Shown piece after piece: positions 11,881 through 22,397 of a stretch of 64,000 nucleotides of DNA. The notes below the pieces were generated by a model. The model was not told where the DNA came from, made no database searches, and saw nothing but the letters and a program-made list of their open reading frames with translations. The DNA is from Verpa conica. Taxonomy: Eukaryota > Ascomycota > Pezizomycetes > Pezizales > Morchellaceae. Both the position numbers and the translations under genes were made by a program. The stretch's first letter is position 1; every line of letters begins with the position of its first letter. The stretch is from contig JAUFSD010000012.1 of NCBI GenBank assembly GCA_033030425.1, positions 1,426,001 to 1,490,000 of the forward strand. Reading direction: 5' to 3'.

Positions 11881-13550
11881 AAGGGGTGGTATGAGCTTTT
11901 TGACGAGTGGCTATGAGGAGCAAAAAGTGGCGTCATGTTTCTTTTTCTCTTTTCTTTTCTTTTTTTTCTATTGTGGGGTGCGAGCATCTAAGCGAATGGC
12001 GATTCGCGTTCAGCATTTCTTTTTCAGCCTTTCTCTCTGGTACTCTATAATGCGGAGCTGAGTCAATACTCCTATTTGGTATTTTTTTTACCTGGGGTCT
12101 TTTAATTTTTGCCTTTGGCCCAAGGTGAAATTTTTGGCATAGGGAACTTTCAAAAGGGTTTACGGCAGTTTTTTTTTTTTTCCTTCTTCGGTAATTTTTT
12201 TCGTTCCTTTACGCATTATGTGGACTTGGCAATATGGCAGAGGTTGAGGTTGAAATTTTTCCCTCCCTCTCAACTTTTTACACTCCCTTTTAATTTTTCT
12301 TTTGTCGCAACTCTCCTCGGGTTCACGTGTTTTGGATCTGGGTATACATATATGCATGCATACTCACGAGTAACTGTGTGATGATTCCTCGCAACGTTTT
12401 TTTGTATAGATTTCATTTGTTGATATGGAGTGGCTATGTGGGTTATATTTAGAAGATTTTGATGTGGACAGGGATGTTGAATGGATTGCATGGTATATCT
12501 AGCGAATAGCGAATTTACGTATCGATTTTGGACGCACGATTGACTGGTTTCCCCGTTGGTCCTCCAATGAGAATTTTTTGTCAAGCAGTAAAGGCCTCGT
12601 CAGCGGTGATGATACGCTGGTGGTCGATCTGTAGCCAAGCGGAGTGATAATGGATGACCACGAGCGTCACTGCAGATCACTCGCCGTGTGGCTATTGCGC
12701 AATGAATGGATCTGGGCCCCCAATGATTAGTGTTATCCGATAAGAATTAAGCTGAGCGGCTGTTACTCAATATCGATCGGCACATTCTGGCTATCTGTTG
12801 ATTATAAAACAGTCCCTGCGCACTGTTCATCCTTGGGTCGATCAACAAAACAAGATAATCGGCGAAGGTAGGGAGGGCTATATCACCAGCTGAAACCTTT
12901 TTCTTCACCGCCATCATCCAGTTGTCACCACTTCCCTGAGAATTTAGGTCAATAGGCGTCTAGTTTCTCTCCTCCCTTCCCTTCGGAGTCCGGCCGGGTA
13001 GGTAAGTCGGTAGGTAGCTGGGTGGATAGACGGACGCGCCGGAAAGATCACGGAATACACCTCCCATCAATCAAGCATTCGCATCCATCCATCCATCCAC
13101 CCATCCTTTTTCGGCGAGGGCTAGCTACCACGCTAATCAGGCACGGACCAAGCTCTTCTGGAAAAGTATGTCTCACCATGTGTGTATGGTATTTGCAACC
13201 TCGGGGAACTTCGGGAGTTAGCTCCCTTCTGGTGTTGTCCCTTTTTTTTTTTTTTTTTTCTGTCGCGATAACTACCCGCGTTGTTCTAGATAGAGTATGT
13301 GGTTTTTTTTTCTCCGAGACAGTGCGGCTCGGGCGTGTCGTCTACTCTCCCTAATCCGTCCTGGCTATCATAAGGTATGATGGAACCCCCCCCCAATCTC
13401 CCGCTTGGAGTTGGTGGATACGTCTTTGAGTTATGGTAACTTGGCCTCGGACGTTCGGGTATCTGTCTCTCTGTCTAGTCTAGTCGACCGTTTTTTTCTC
13501 TTTTTCTTTTCTTTTCTTTTCCCTTTAGCTATCTAGCTGCACTTGTGCTT

Positions 13551-13653
13551 TTCGTAAATGACTGACGTTTACGCACTAGGCTAGGCCCGTGCCCAAATAC
13601 TTTTTTTTTCGTACATAGACCCAGTCTTGTGCACAAACGTCAGTCAATTACGA
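13551..13653. repeat. Foldback / MITE-like inverted repeat
   Basis: The first 26 bases (starting TTCGTAAATGACTGACGTTT) pair with the last 26 (rc TTCGTAATTGACTGACGTTT) at 23 of 26 positions, and weaker similarity continues inward, so nearly all of the 103 bp is an imperfect hairpin. There is no clear target duplication. The terminus resembles that of the foldback element at 41246-41364 (16 of 19 bases), which suggests one family. Confidence 0.6.
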
Positions 13654-15057
13654 ATAGATACGGTAGTTTACTAGCCTTGCAGGTGTTCTTCAGCCCGGTA
13701 TTTTTTTCTTTACTGGTACTACCGAGGTTTCTGGTTCGTTCGGGTTAATTGACCCCCCTTGTCAGTAGAAGTGGGGGGGGGGGGAGAATTCGCCGAAGTA
13801 GTAAGTGAGGCTGAACTTACTTCCGTCTGAGCTGGCGAGATGAAGGGGGAAGGAAAGACAGAGAGGGATATAGTGATGGATTTAGTTACGGCGACTGTCA
13901 AAGTGACGTGACGGCTATAACGTGCATTTTACTTATGCGGCTAGGAAGGGGAGAAGAAAAGAAAAAAGAAAAGAATAGAAATAAAACACGTGTAAACAGG
14001 TTTTTGTACCAATTGGGTAAATGCGGTTTAAATGCACCCTGCTTGGCATTGTGGTGTAGGGCTGTTTATAATTGGGTGTGTATATTGCTATAAAGTGCTT
14101 CTATGTGTGCGCGTGTTCTAGAGGGTTGGGATTATTGGTGTTGTTTGTGTTTGCTTTGTGGGTTGTTAACCCTTGTGGGATTTGAACAGTGCTGTGAGTG
14201 CGAGTGCGAGTGCATCACTATGGAGCACTCGGGTTCATGGCGTTTTGTGAATGTTTTATTGTCAATTCGTTGAGGACAAGTTGCCGTTTGTGGACGTAGA
14301 TGCCAGGGTACTTCCTAAAGAGACGTTTTAATAGTATTATTTATTATTATTATAGCCCTGATTGAGCTTAGGTAGATATAACGAGCCATGGTTCGGTATT
14401 TCACATCCGAGAGGTCGACTCCTGTGGTGCCAAGTCTGCTTCTGATCTTCTGCGAATCTAAATTAGGGCGTATCGAATGTTCTAGAGTTCTGTGTAGAAT
14501 AATATAGGCTCTGGTCTTGGCGTTATCTCGCCTCCAAATTATAAGTGTGCCTTCCCAGTGGTAAAGTAATATAGGGGGTAGCTATCCAGGGAGAGGAACC
14601 TTGGGCCCACTCTATTTACCCCGCACCCAGGGACCTTCTGTACATCTACTGGTTCCCTTCTGTACCCTGCTCTAGCTTTGAGGGAAGGAGGGCTTATTTA
14701 CAGCATATGGTAGAAAAATTGAGAAACCAGGGTCTGCTAACAAGGTCTTGTGGCCAATCACACTACTAGGATCTTTACTAGAAACCTAAAGAGCCAATAA
14801 AAACACTGGGTCTCGTGTCTCACGTTTCTCGATCTTTTTTGCTGTAAGTTGTAATATTTAGTATGGTAAAATGGAGAGGGCGAGAGTAGGCTGTAGGCTT
14901 AGGAGGACTTCTTCTAGCGAGTGCTTCTATGGCCTCTATGTATATGTGCCCCTACACCATAGACCCAAAATCTGCTTGTATCGGCACTGTACCTATTCGA
15001 TACCCGCATGTACTTAAATGATAAATTCATTCATTCATTCACCTATTCGATACCCAA

Positions 15058-15177
15058 ATACAACATTTATCAGAGAGCTAGGACAGGCCATTATACTGGA
15101 ATACGTCCTATACCCATAATACAACATTTATTAGAGGGCTAAGACAGGGAATTGCACTTGAATACGTCCTATACCCG
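15058..15177 (+). repeat. Two-copy 61-bp tandem duplication
   Basis: The units 15058-15118 and 15119-15177 both begin ATACAACATTTAT and end GAATACGTCCTATACCC, with about 80 percent identity between. A third fragment, ATACAACATTTATT, recurs near 15524-15537, and CCTATTCGATACCC occurs twice just upstream (about 14992 and 15042). Confidence 0.7.
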
Positions 15178-15999
15178 ACCAATAAGGAGCACTGGTTATG
15201 GGGCAGGCTGATGTGGAGCGAGTTTAAAAGAAATAGAGCAGAAGCTGTGAGGAGGAGAGAGCGGAGGAGGGAAGATGAGATGAGAGAAAGAGGTAGGTCA
15301 GAGAAGTGGGGATGGGGAGGACTCTGGGGAGATATAGAGGAAATGGAGGAGGAGAACGAAGAATAGGAGAAGAAAGAACGAGAAGGCGAAGAGAGTTTGC
15401 TCAAAAAGCGTTGTTTTTAGCTTTTGTTTTTATTTTTACTTGTTCTGCACTTTTTTGGGTTTTGAATACCGTAGTCTAAGGGCTTCATTTATTTATAATT
15501 AATTCCAATTCATTTATTCATTCATACAACATTTATTGTTGTAGATGCTTCCTAAAAGGATAGCCGATGGGGGTTTCATATATGAGTCACGTGTTTCTCT
15601 ATTTGATATGTTTGAGGATCCAGGCAAGGCATCCCATATATATGGGTTTAGGGTTTCTCTTTGCTGGAGCATATATCGTTATATCTCTCTATCTCTTTTA
15701 GACAATCGATTCAGCATCTTTTACTTCATTTATTAGTATAACGAATGCGAGTGAGAGTTTGTGTTTGTATTTGAAATTTTTTTTTCTTTTCTCAATGTTT
15801 GTGTTTTAATGATCACACAACGGTTTTTTGGAAGTTGCTAAATTCGCCTTGCAAAACTTAGGATAGGGGCTCTCAATTCACTAATCCCATATTCTCGAGA
15901 TATAGCTCTTCTAAATGGCAAAATTTAGTGGAAATTAGTAAGAGCATGAGGTAAATACAAGGGAAATAACTAGGGAAATAAATTGGTATGAATATCCGC

Positions 16000-16097
16000 A
16001 GCTCCAGTGGTCTAACGGCTAACTGTCTGCACGTCGCTAAAATCTAATCCTTCAATGTTGCCCTTCCGGGCCGGAGGTTCGACTCCTGGAGGGAAAC
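16000..16097 (+). other. tRNA-like Pol III promoter pair (possible SINE head or tRNA pseudogene)
   Basis: An A-box-like TGGTCTAACGG near 16007 is followed about 60 bases later by GGTTCGACTCC (16076-16086), an exact match to the B-box consensus GGTTCGANTCC. No cloverleaf can be drawn: the T stem pairs at only three positions, and no acceptor stem matches the bases after it. It therefore looks like a tRNA-derived SINE head or decayed tRNA rather than a working tRNA gene. Confidence 0.35.
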
Positions 16098-16541
16098 CAG
16101 GAGGGGACGTACTTTAACTAGGAACCCTTTTGCTGCCGGTCTTAAATATTAGTACCCATATTATTCTTTAACATTAGTATTTTTTTTAAATCATGTAGTT
16201 TCTTTTTTGGGTACAAAATCTGATATGTAGTTACAGTCTATGGCCTAGCCTTTAGCATCAGTAACTCCTAGGTTATAATGTCTAAATGGAGGTTTTATTT
16301 AGATATAACCCTAACCCTTGGAATAATCTGAAATAAAATAAATATTAGGGATATATCCTTATTATAAACTAAAAACGTCACGAGTTCTAGCGATAAATTA
16401 TGGAGAGTGCTTGAACTAGCGAACCTCTAATATTGACGGACCCTAGGTTGTCCTATTCGCTAGAACATATATTATATTTGATTTACTACGTGCTTATATA
16501 TTTACAATCATACCCTCATCATCATTCTCTACCACATCTCT

Positions 16542-18555
16542 TTACAAACTTGGGATTCTTCCTAGGAGATATTCGAGATGCCTATAACCGGCTCCAGGTT
16601 GGAATTGTGGGACCTGATTAATAGAGAGTTTTCGTTAGTTCCGATAACACCCAGAGATTTGGAGTGATGCTTACCATATGACCGCTCAATTCGATTTCAA
16701 CATATGTGAGTTTTCGCTCGGTGTGAGTAACCCCCATAATTCCTTGGTTCTCATAGGGGACAACAAACGGCTCAACAGGAGCTTCCTGGAAACCCTGCTC
16801 ACCACCCCAGGTCATATTCTGGATTGCCAGCCTATATAAAATTATCATTAAAAAAAAAGAGGTTCTAAATTAATATACGGGTGATGTGAGAGCTTACAAG
16901 GTGCCGTTAGTCATCAAGATAAAATCTAATAAACCATGACCAATGATAGTTCTTTCGTTCTTTTCGATTGTTCGGGGAAGAACGGACCAAGTAGTCGGAT
17001 CACTTGTGTCTATGCCACCGACAAAAACATCATCGCTGGAACACTCTTCCCATTCCATAAGTGGGGCGTTGATTGCCTTTTGTACGTCTGTCCTGTTGAA
17101 GTAGATTTGTGCTCCTTCAGGAAGGTATGCGAACGATCCTGGGAATCCAAGTACGTCGTATAGTAGTGGACATGTCGTGGTGATTTCGTAGACGTTGAAA
17201 CAAGGGTTCTTTAATAAGACTGCTCTAAGGAGTTTGTTAGTACGTAGGGTTCTTATATAGGTGTTGGTGTACACATACTCAAAGACAAGTGACCACACAT
17301 CACACTCAGAACTAGTGTTAAGCTGCGGCGGGGTTGGGAACGGTCCCTTGGGTGGGTAGACGAGATTCTCCTCAATGTAGCTCGTATACCCGCAACTCTC
17401 AGCCTTATCATGGAGCTCATCCATCGTAGTATTATCAAGCCCAAACAGCGGCGCCCAATAATCGACATAAGGCGCAACGGGGATCTGCTGCCCCACGACG
17501 TCGGATGTAAGCACAGGGTCGTATATCATTAATCCCCTCGCATCAAAGTGTTTCGTGTCGTTTTTGGCGTGCATCGCGTCAACGATATAAGGAACGTAGG
17601 CTCCGGCGTAGGATTCTCCGGTTACGTAGATCTTTTTGTGCTCTAGTCCGAATGTCTGGATGAAGTTTTTGAAGAACCCGAGGAATTGTTCGGCGATGTC
17701 CTCTTCTGAGGTGGCGTTGGGTACGCCTTGGGAGAAACCGGTGCCCACGGGTTGCTCAACCCTAGTGAGGAGTCAGTATCGTAGTTGGTAGATTTTATAT
17801 GGGTGCTATTCTGCGGGAGGGACAAACCAAATCATGTTTGTGAGGTTGTTCCACTTGTATGGGTTTGGAACTGGCTTGTAAGTTCCCCATTGCCTTAAGT
17901 TGCACTTCATTAGTCAACGGTTCGCCGTATATCAGAGAGTTGTAAATTACCATAGGAAAGGACCATTCTCCTGCAAAAGCCCCTCAAGACTGCCTTTAAA
18001 AAGTTTTAGTATATCGAATTCTGTATCCGCGAATGGAAGTTAGGTAAATAACTTACTGCATCTGTCCGTATCATGCAAGGTCAGCGGTCAATTGCAGATT
18101 TTATATGGAATGAGGTAACTTACCCAGGACCCCCGTTTAGCCAGATGACTACCTCATCCTTAACATCACCCGTTGTCGGAAAGAACCAAAACCACAGCTT
18201 CCGGGTCTCGTCCTTCTTATTAGAGATAGGCAAGAGACCAGCATAAGACTCTCCGACGTCGAAATCAACCTCGGGAATGCCTGTTCCATTGACCCAGAAC
18301 TCTAACAACACAATAGGTAAACACAATTGCTACTAGTTCGGTACAATACTCATGGAACAACATACTGGAAGTCTTAGAGTTGTAGTACTCGTACTTCTTG
18401 AAAGGGTCGTCCTTTGTCGGGTGGCTGCGTTTCTCAAGGTGCGCACTATCAGTCAACCCCCGCCTGACAATATCCATAGGCCTGTGAGCTGCCAGAACAG
18501 CTGATGGAAGGCATGCTGCCAGAGAAAGCAGAGCAATTGAGAGTTTTTGTAACAT
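16542..18555 (-). CDS. Secreted serine carboxypeptidase (S10, carboxypeptidase S1 type)
   Basis: Eight exons on the minus strand: 18366-18555, 18124-18301, 18057-18061, 17951-17993, 17828-17893, 16898-17761, 16675-16831 and 16542-16613. They total 1575 nt, 524 aa. Introns are 57-66 nt with GT-AG ends. Residues 1-22 are a signal peptide, and Lys42-Arg43 could be a kexin site. The S10 landmarks are all present: GESYAGLLP near 80, GGPGCSSLEG around Cys124, [10 protein letters not shown], catalytic Ser211 in GESYAGAY, Asp440 in [12 protein letters not shown] and His500 in LSGHMVPQFQP. The enzyme removes C-terminal residues from peptides outside the cell or in the vacuole. The 5-nt third exon supplies the Cys of GGPGCSS. 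No membrane anchor follows the catalytic domain, so it is not KEX1. Confidence 0.9.
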
Positions 18556-20680
18556 CTTGGAGGTCCGAATGACAGTGCTCAATGTGCAGTACTACCCAAG
18601 AGGAGAAACGGACAGCTCAAGGTTACTTATACTGAAAAAAATACATACACCTTCAATATCGCGATTAATTTCCCTTCTTCTTCTTCCCCGGCGCGCGTTG
18701 ATCAATCATGTGTTCTCGCGAGACGAATACAATCGAGGCAGGTGCCATCCTTGGTTCGTAGTAATTACGATTAACGTATCTCTTCTTCTAGGTGCTATCT
18801 GCACCACGACAGCCCATCTAGTACCCCACTTGTAGGGGGAGGTAATTTAACGATGATAGGCGAATAGGATTCCGACGTCACAGGTATTCGACGTTGAAGC
18901 TTGTTGTTTAGACGGTCCACCTACCGCTTTTGATAACATGCCTTGGTCTTATCGGTATCGATGCAGCGGCCACTTGCCACTTTGGTCTCGTCGTCCGGTA
19001 ATTGTTTATACGGTCACCTCCAAGCCGGCGGTATCCGTTACTGCACTGCTGGAGGTTCTGTGTTCCTCCCCCCCCCGCGATAAAAACGTTGCGGTTTACA
19101 TAAGTACTTTGGAGGCGACTGGTCACCACGGATGCAGTGACGGATAGATCGGTTGTACCTACGTATCCATCCCCTTACCTATCGTCTATCTCCATGTTCG
19201 CCAGCCTAGGCACGAAATACCCGGTATTCATTAGATCTAGAGGAGAAGTTGTTTATTTACATGTGACCTTGCATATCTATGTAATTGAGACTGTGGAGGA
19301 TTGAAATCAATGTGATCGTGTCAATGGCATTTATTGAGAATCTACAGAGTATTCTCCACAATACTCTCTCTCTCTGCAACTGCCTAGATAGTAATTAACA
19401 CCTTGAGTGACCGAAGATCATACAAGATATGTCGTTCGCCACGTTACCACCCAGTCTAATTACTCGTACTCTACTTTCCACAATGGGAACTCCCCCCCCT
19501 CTTCACAGCCAATTACACGGCACAGCCCGATTACTAGCAGGGAGTAGGTTTTCCAAGTCTTAGCCAACCACAACGCCAGAACAAACATCAAAAGCCTCGG
19601 ATTAACTGGTCGCAATTACTCTGTAGCTAGCCACTAGAATACAGCGTAGACTTATTAAAAGATAGTATTATAGTCTTTATTACATACCAGGAGTTCTATC
19701 GTTCTATCTACCGAACCTGGACGTGCATAGTAACGAACCATGGGAAGGGGTGTGTATACTGTATCCGCGCCGCATCCACTACGGGTTTCTGAGCGTGCTC
19801 TCGAACCATTAATAGTCTAACAGAGTAGATTTTAAAAATATCTTTTTTTAATTATCCTAAACTTCGTATTGCTTTGCTGAGCCATCGGTCTGCTTTGCGG
19901 TTTGGTATTTACATTTCCCTCTCCCCTCTGTTCCCAGCCTCTCTCTTGGGTTCTCTCTAGTGGAGTAAGACACCCTAAACTACAGCACCCGCCATCACTC
20001 GGCCCCGATGGTACCTCGGTACAGCCTCGGGAATTACGTATGTCTGTACCATAAGTATCAGCCCTTGGACGCGGGGTACCAGATCCAGGCCGATGGCTTC
20101 CCGATGCTTTGTCCAACAAGTGAGATACACGCAAAAACATCTGCTATTACCTAGTCTATTGGAAACTACCCCCCGATACAGTACATCACCTCTATCCCAT
20201 ATATACCCACCCCACACAAAAGAGATCACAATTATTTTTATCAGTTTCTTTTCTATAATACAGAAAATACAAATAAACCAGAAGATATCACATGCACGAA
20301 GAAAATACCCATAAAAAAATTCGCGATGGAATGCAAATGCTCGATTTACCCAATCGGCTCTCTCAAAAAAAGGACCAAACATTAACAGTGAATAGACATA
20401 AGAAATCGGTTAAAATGAACAAAAATGAGAACCGATACAGAAAAGAGATACCAAAAGCTGGATATGGTATAAAAGCAAAGAGTTCAATGGTATGAGCACC
20501 TAGGGTATTAGCAACAAAGAAAATAAAAATGCAACAAAAACACCCGCCCGGTCCTAGTCCCCAGTCCATTGCGAGGAATCATCCGTTCCATCAGCAGTGT
20601 ACCCGATCTCCAAGAACATAAATAGCCCAATTCCAACCCGGTAATATAAATAAATAAAAAAGAAAACCCCCATTTAATCT
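18556..20680. other. Intergenic region between the S10 and GH76 genes
   Basis: No gene is supported in 2.1 kb. Both flanking genes are on the minus strand, so this holds the promoter of the carboxypeptidase (right after 18555) and the 3' UTR of the GH76 gene (before 20681). The short open frames lack domains. Confidence 0.5.
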
Positions 20681-22397
20681 CTAACCCCTAAGAAGCCAGT
20701 AGGTCAAGCTTAGCAACAGTCCTAATATGATCGCTGTCAAGATTCCAGCACCGGCTTTGTCACCAGTCGTTGATGGATCTGTCTGTAGCAGTGTGTTGGG
20801 ATCCACTGTGGTGGTCCCTGCCGCTGGATCTCCCTTGCTGGTTCCTCCTGTAGAGTTGGTGACTGGGGCAACCGCAGTGGTAATGAGATTCGCCTGGAGA
20901 ACCTCCATCACAGACAAATGTTCACCAAGACCACCCTTTGCAATACCATACGGAGAATCGTCATATGTCTGTTTGACCCACGCGAGGCCGCACACCTGCT
21001 GGTCCGAACCTCCATTACAAGTTGCTGCTGCAGCCTTGGCGCTGGCCTGGAGCCTCGGTAGGATCCACTCCTGGGTGAAAGGAGCCATCTGGTAGGTGTA
21101 AGCCATGAAGCGGGACAAGTAGGCCTTGAAAGAACGCTGATCAGTGTTGCAAGTCGGGGTGGTAGTGCTGGGTGCTGGGTCACAAGCCGACTCTCTCATG
21201 ATGAAGTCGTCGGTGAAGAATGGTGTCTGGATGGCGTTCATGAGGTTTTCGGTTTCATTTCTCCATTTTTCCTCGCCATTAGTCTAATCAAGCAGTTAGT
21301 TATTGCGCTGTCAAAAAGATGAGAAGAAAACATACAAAATTGTACATGAAAGCGGCACCAGCAAGGTAGACGCCGGCATTGTACGACCACTGGTAAAACT
21401 CGGTAACATTACAGACAGAGCTGCCCACCCCATCGGTGGTATCGGGAATATGGGAACCGTCATAGACTTTGTAGTCGCTCCCGATGATCCCGGTGGTCTT
21501 GGACCAATCGTATGCCTTCTCAGCCCATTCCGCATATGTCGCGTTACCAGTATATCTAGCTAATCTGGCGCCCATCTGGAAGAACAACCCGTTGGAAATT
21601 GCGTTCTTGTAGTCGTAACCCGTATTAGTGGAGACCACTTGCCACCTCAAACCACCGCCACAATTGACCGTGTCCCATCGTGAAGCTTGTCGGTTGAAAA
21701 CAGCTTGAGCGAGAGTGAGCCATTGGGGCTGGTCATCGGGGGGATCAGGAAAGACGCGCTCGGCGGCAGAGAGCACAGCAAGAGCCCAGAAAGCCTGATC
21801 GTCGTTACCGAGGGAGAGTGTTTGCGCCGAGGGTTCGTAGTTGTCGTCTTCACCGACCTGGTTGAGTAAGGCTGTGGTTACAAGGTCGTTGAATTGGTCG
21901 TCGCCGGTATAGTGCCAGTATTCAACCCAAGCCTGGAAAGTTGCATGGTTAGCTAAACTGACAATCACCTTGCGACGAGCTTAAAAAATGAAAAGTGAAA
22001 AAACAAAAAAATGCCAGATCGCCGGCGCAAGGAAATAAGGTTTAAATACCCCCATGGCAGCACCAGCCTCCCACCAGTAGTAACCTTTGTCATTCTTACC
22101 ATCCGCAGTCTGAATAAGTCCAAACTCTCCGGCAACAAACCACGTCTCGTTATCAGGATAGAGCGCCCGGAGCTTTAGGGCGACAATTTTTGTAGCCTCT
22201 AGTAAAGAATCTTTAATTTTATGGGGGGAAGTAGGTCAGCATCACGACCGGTGAGTTTTGAAAAAAGGGGGGAGGGGGGGTGACGACATACCAGTATTGG
22301 TTGGATCGACATCTATTCCGAACACCGAACTCGAAAATAGGGAAGCCGTTAATAGGGCTGTAGAGGCAAGTGCCCGTGCAAACGAAGCGAACCTCAT
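20681..22397 (-). CDS. GPI-anchored GH76 endo-1,6-alpha-mannosidase family protein (DFG5/DCW1-like)
   Basis: Four exons on the minus strand (22292-22397, 22050-22210, 21336-21932, 20681-21283) give 1467 nt, 488 aa. Introns are 81, 117 and 52 nt. An N-terminal signal peptide ends near residue 24. The GH76 core follows, with YYWWEAGAAMG (about 79-89), AWVEYWHYTGD (90-100) and the catalytic pair Asp133-Asp134 in GNDDQAFWA. RWDTVNCGGGLRWQ and the NAISNGLFFQMGARLARYTGN segment are also family hallmarks. The C-terminus has a Ser/Thr-rich spacer and a final hydrophobic segment (LTAIILGLLLSLTYWLL), a GPI-attachment signal. DFG5/DCW1 proteins are thought to process GPI-mannoproteins for attachment to the wall. 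The likely site is plasma membrane and cell wall. Confidence 0.9.

Larger units (their letters stand above)
11881..16541. other. Gene-free region with repeats
   Basis: No gene is supported across 4.7 kb. It contains T-rich tracts (11940-12000, 13238-13260, 13495-13525), a foldback element (13551-13653), a tandem duplication (15058-15177), ATTC and ATT microsatellites (15030-15040, 14335-14355), a tRNA-like Pol III motif near 16000-16097, and a telomere-like motif at 16307-16319. Frequent stop codons and lack of motifs argue against decayed large genes. Confidence 0.5.

Noticed and set aside
16384..16464. Possible small MITE with GTTCTAGCGA ends
   Set aside because: Only about 11 terminal bases pair and the interior is not palindromic, so it is too weak to call.
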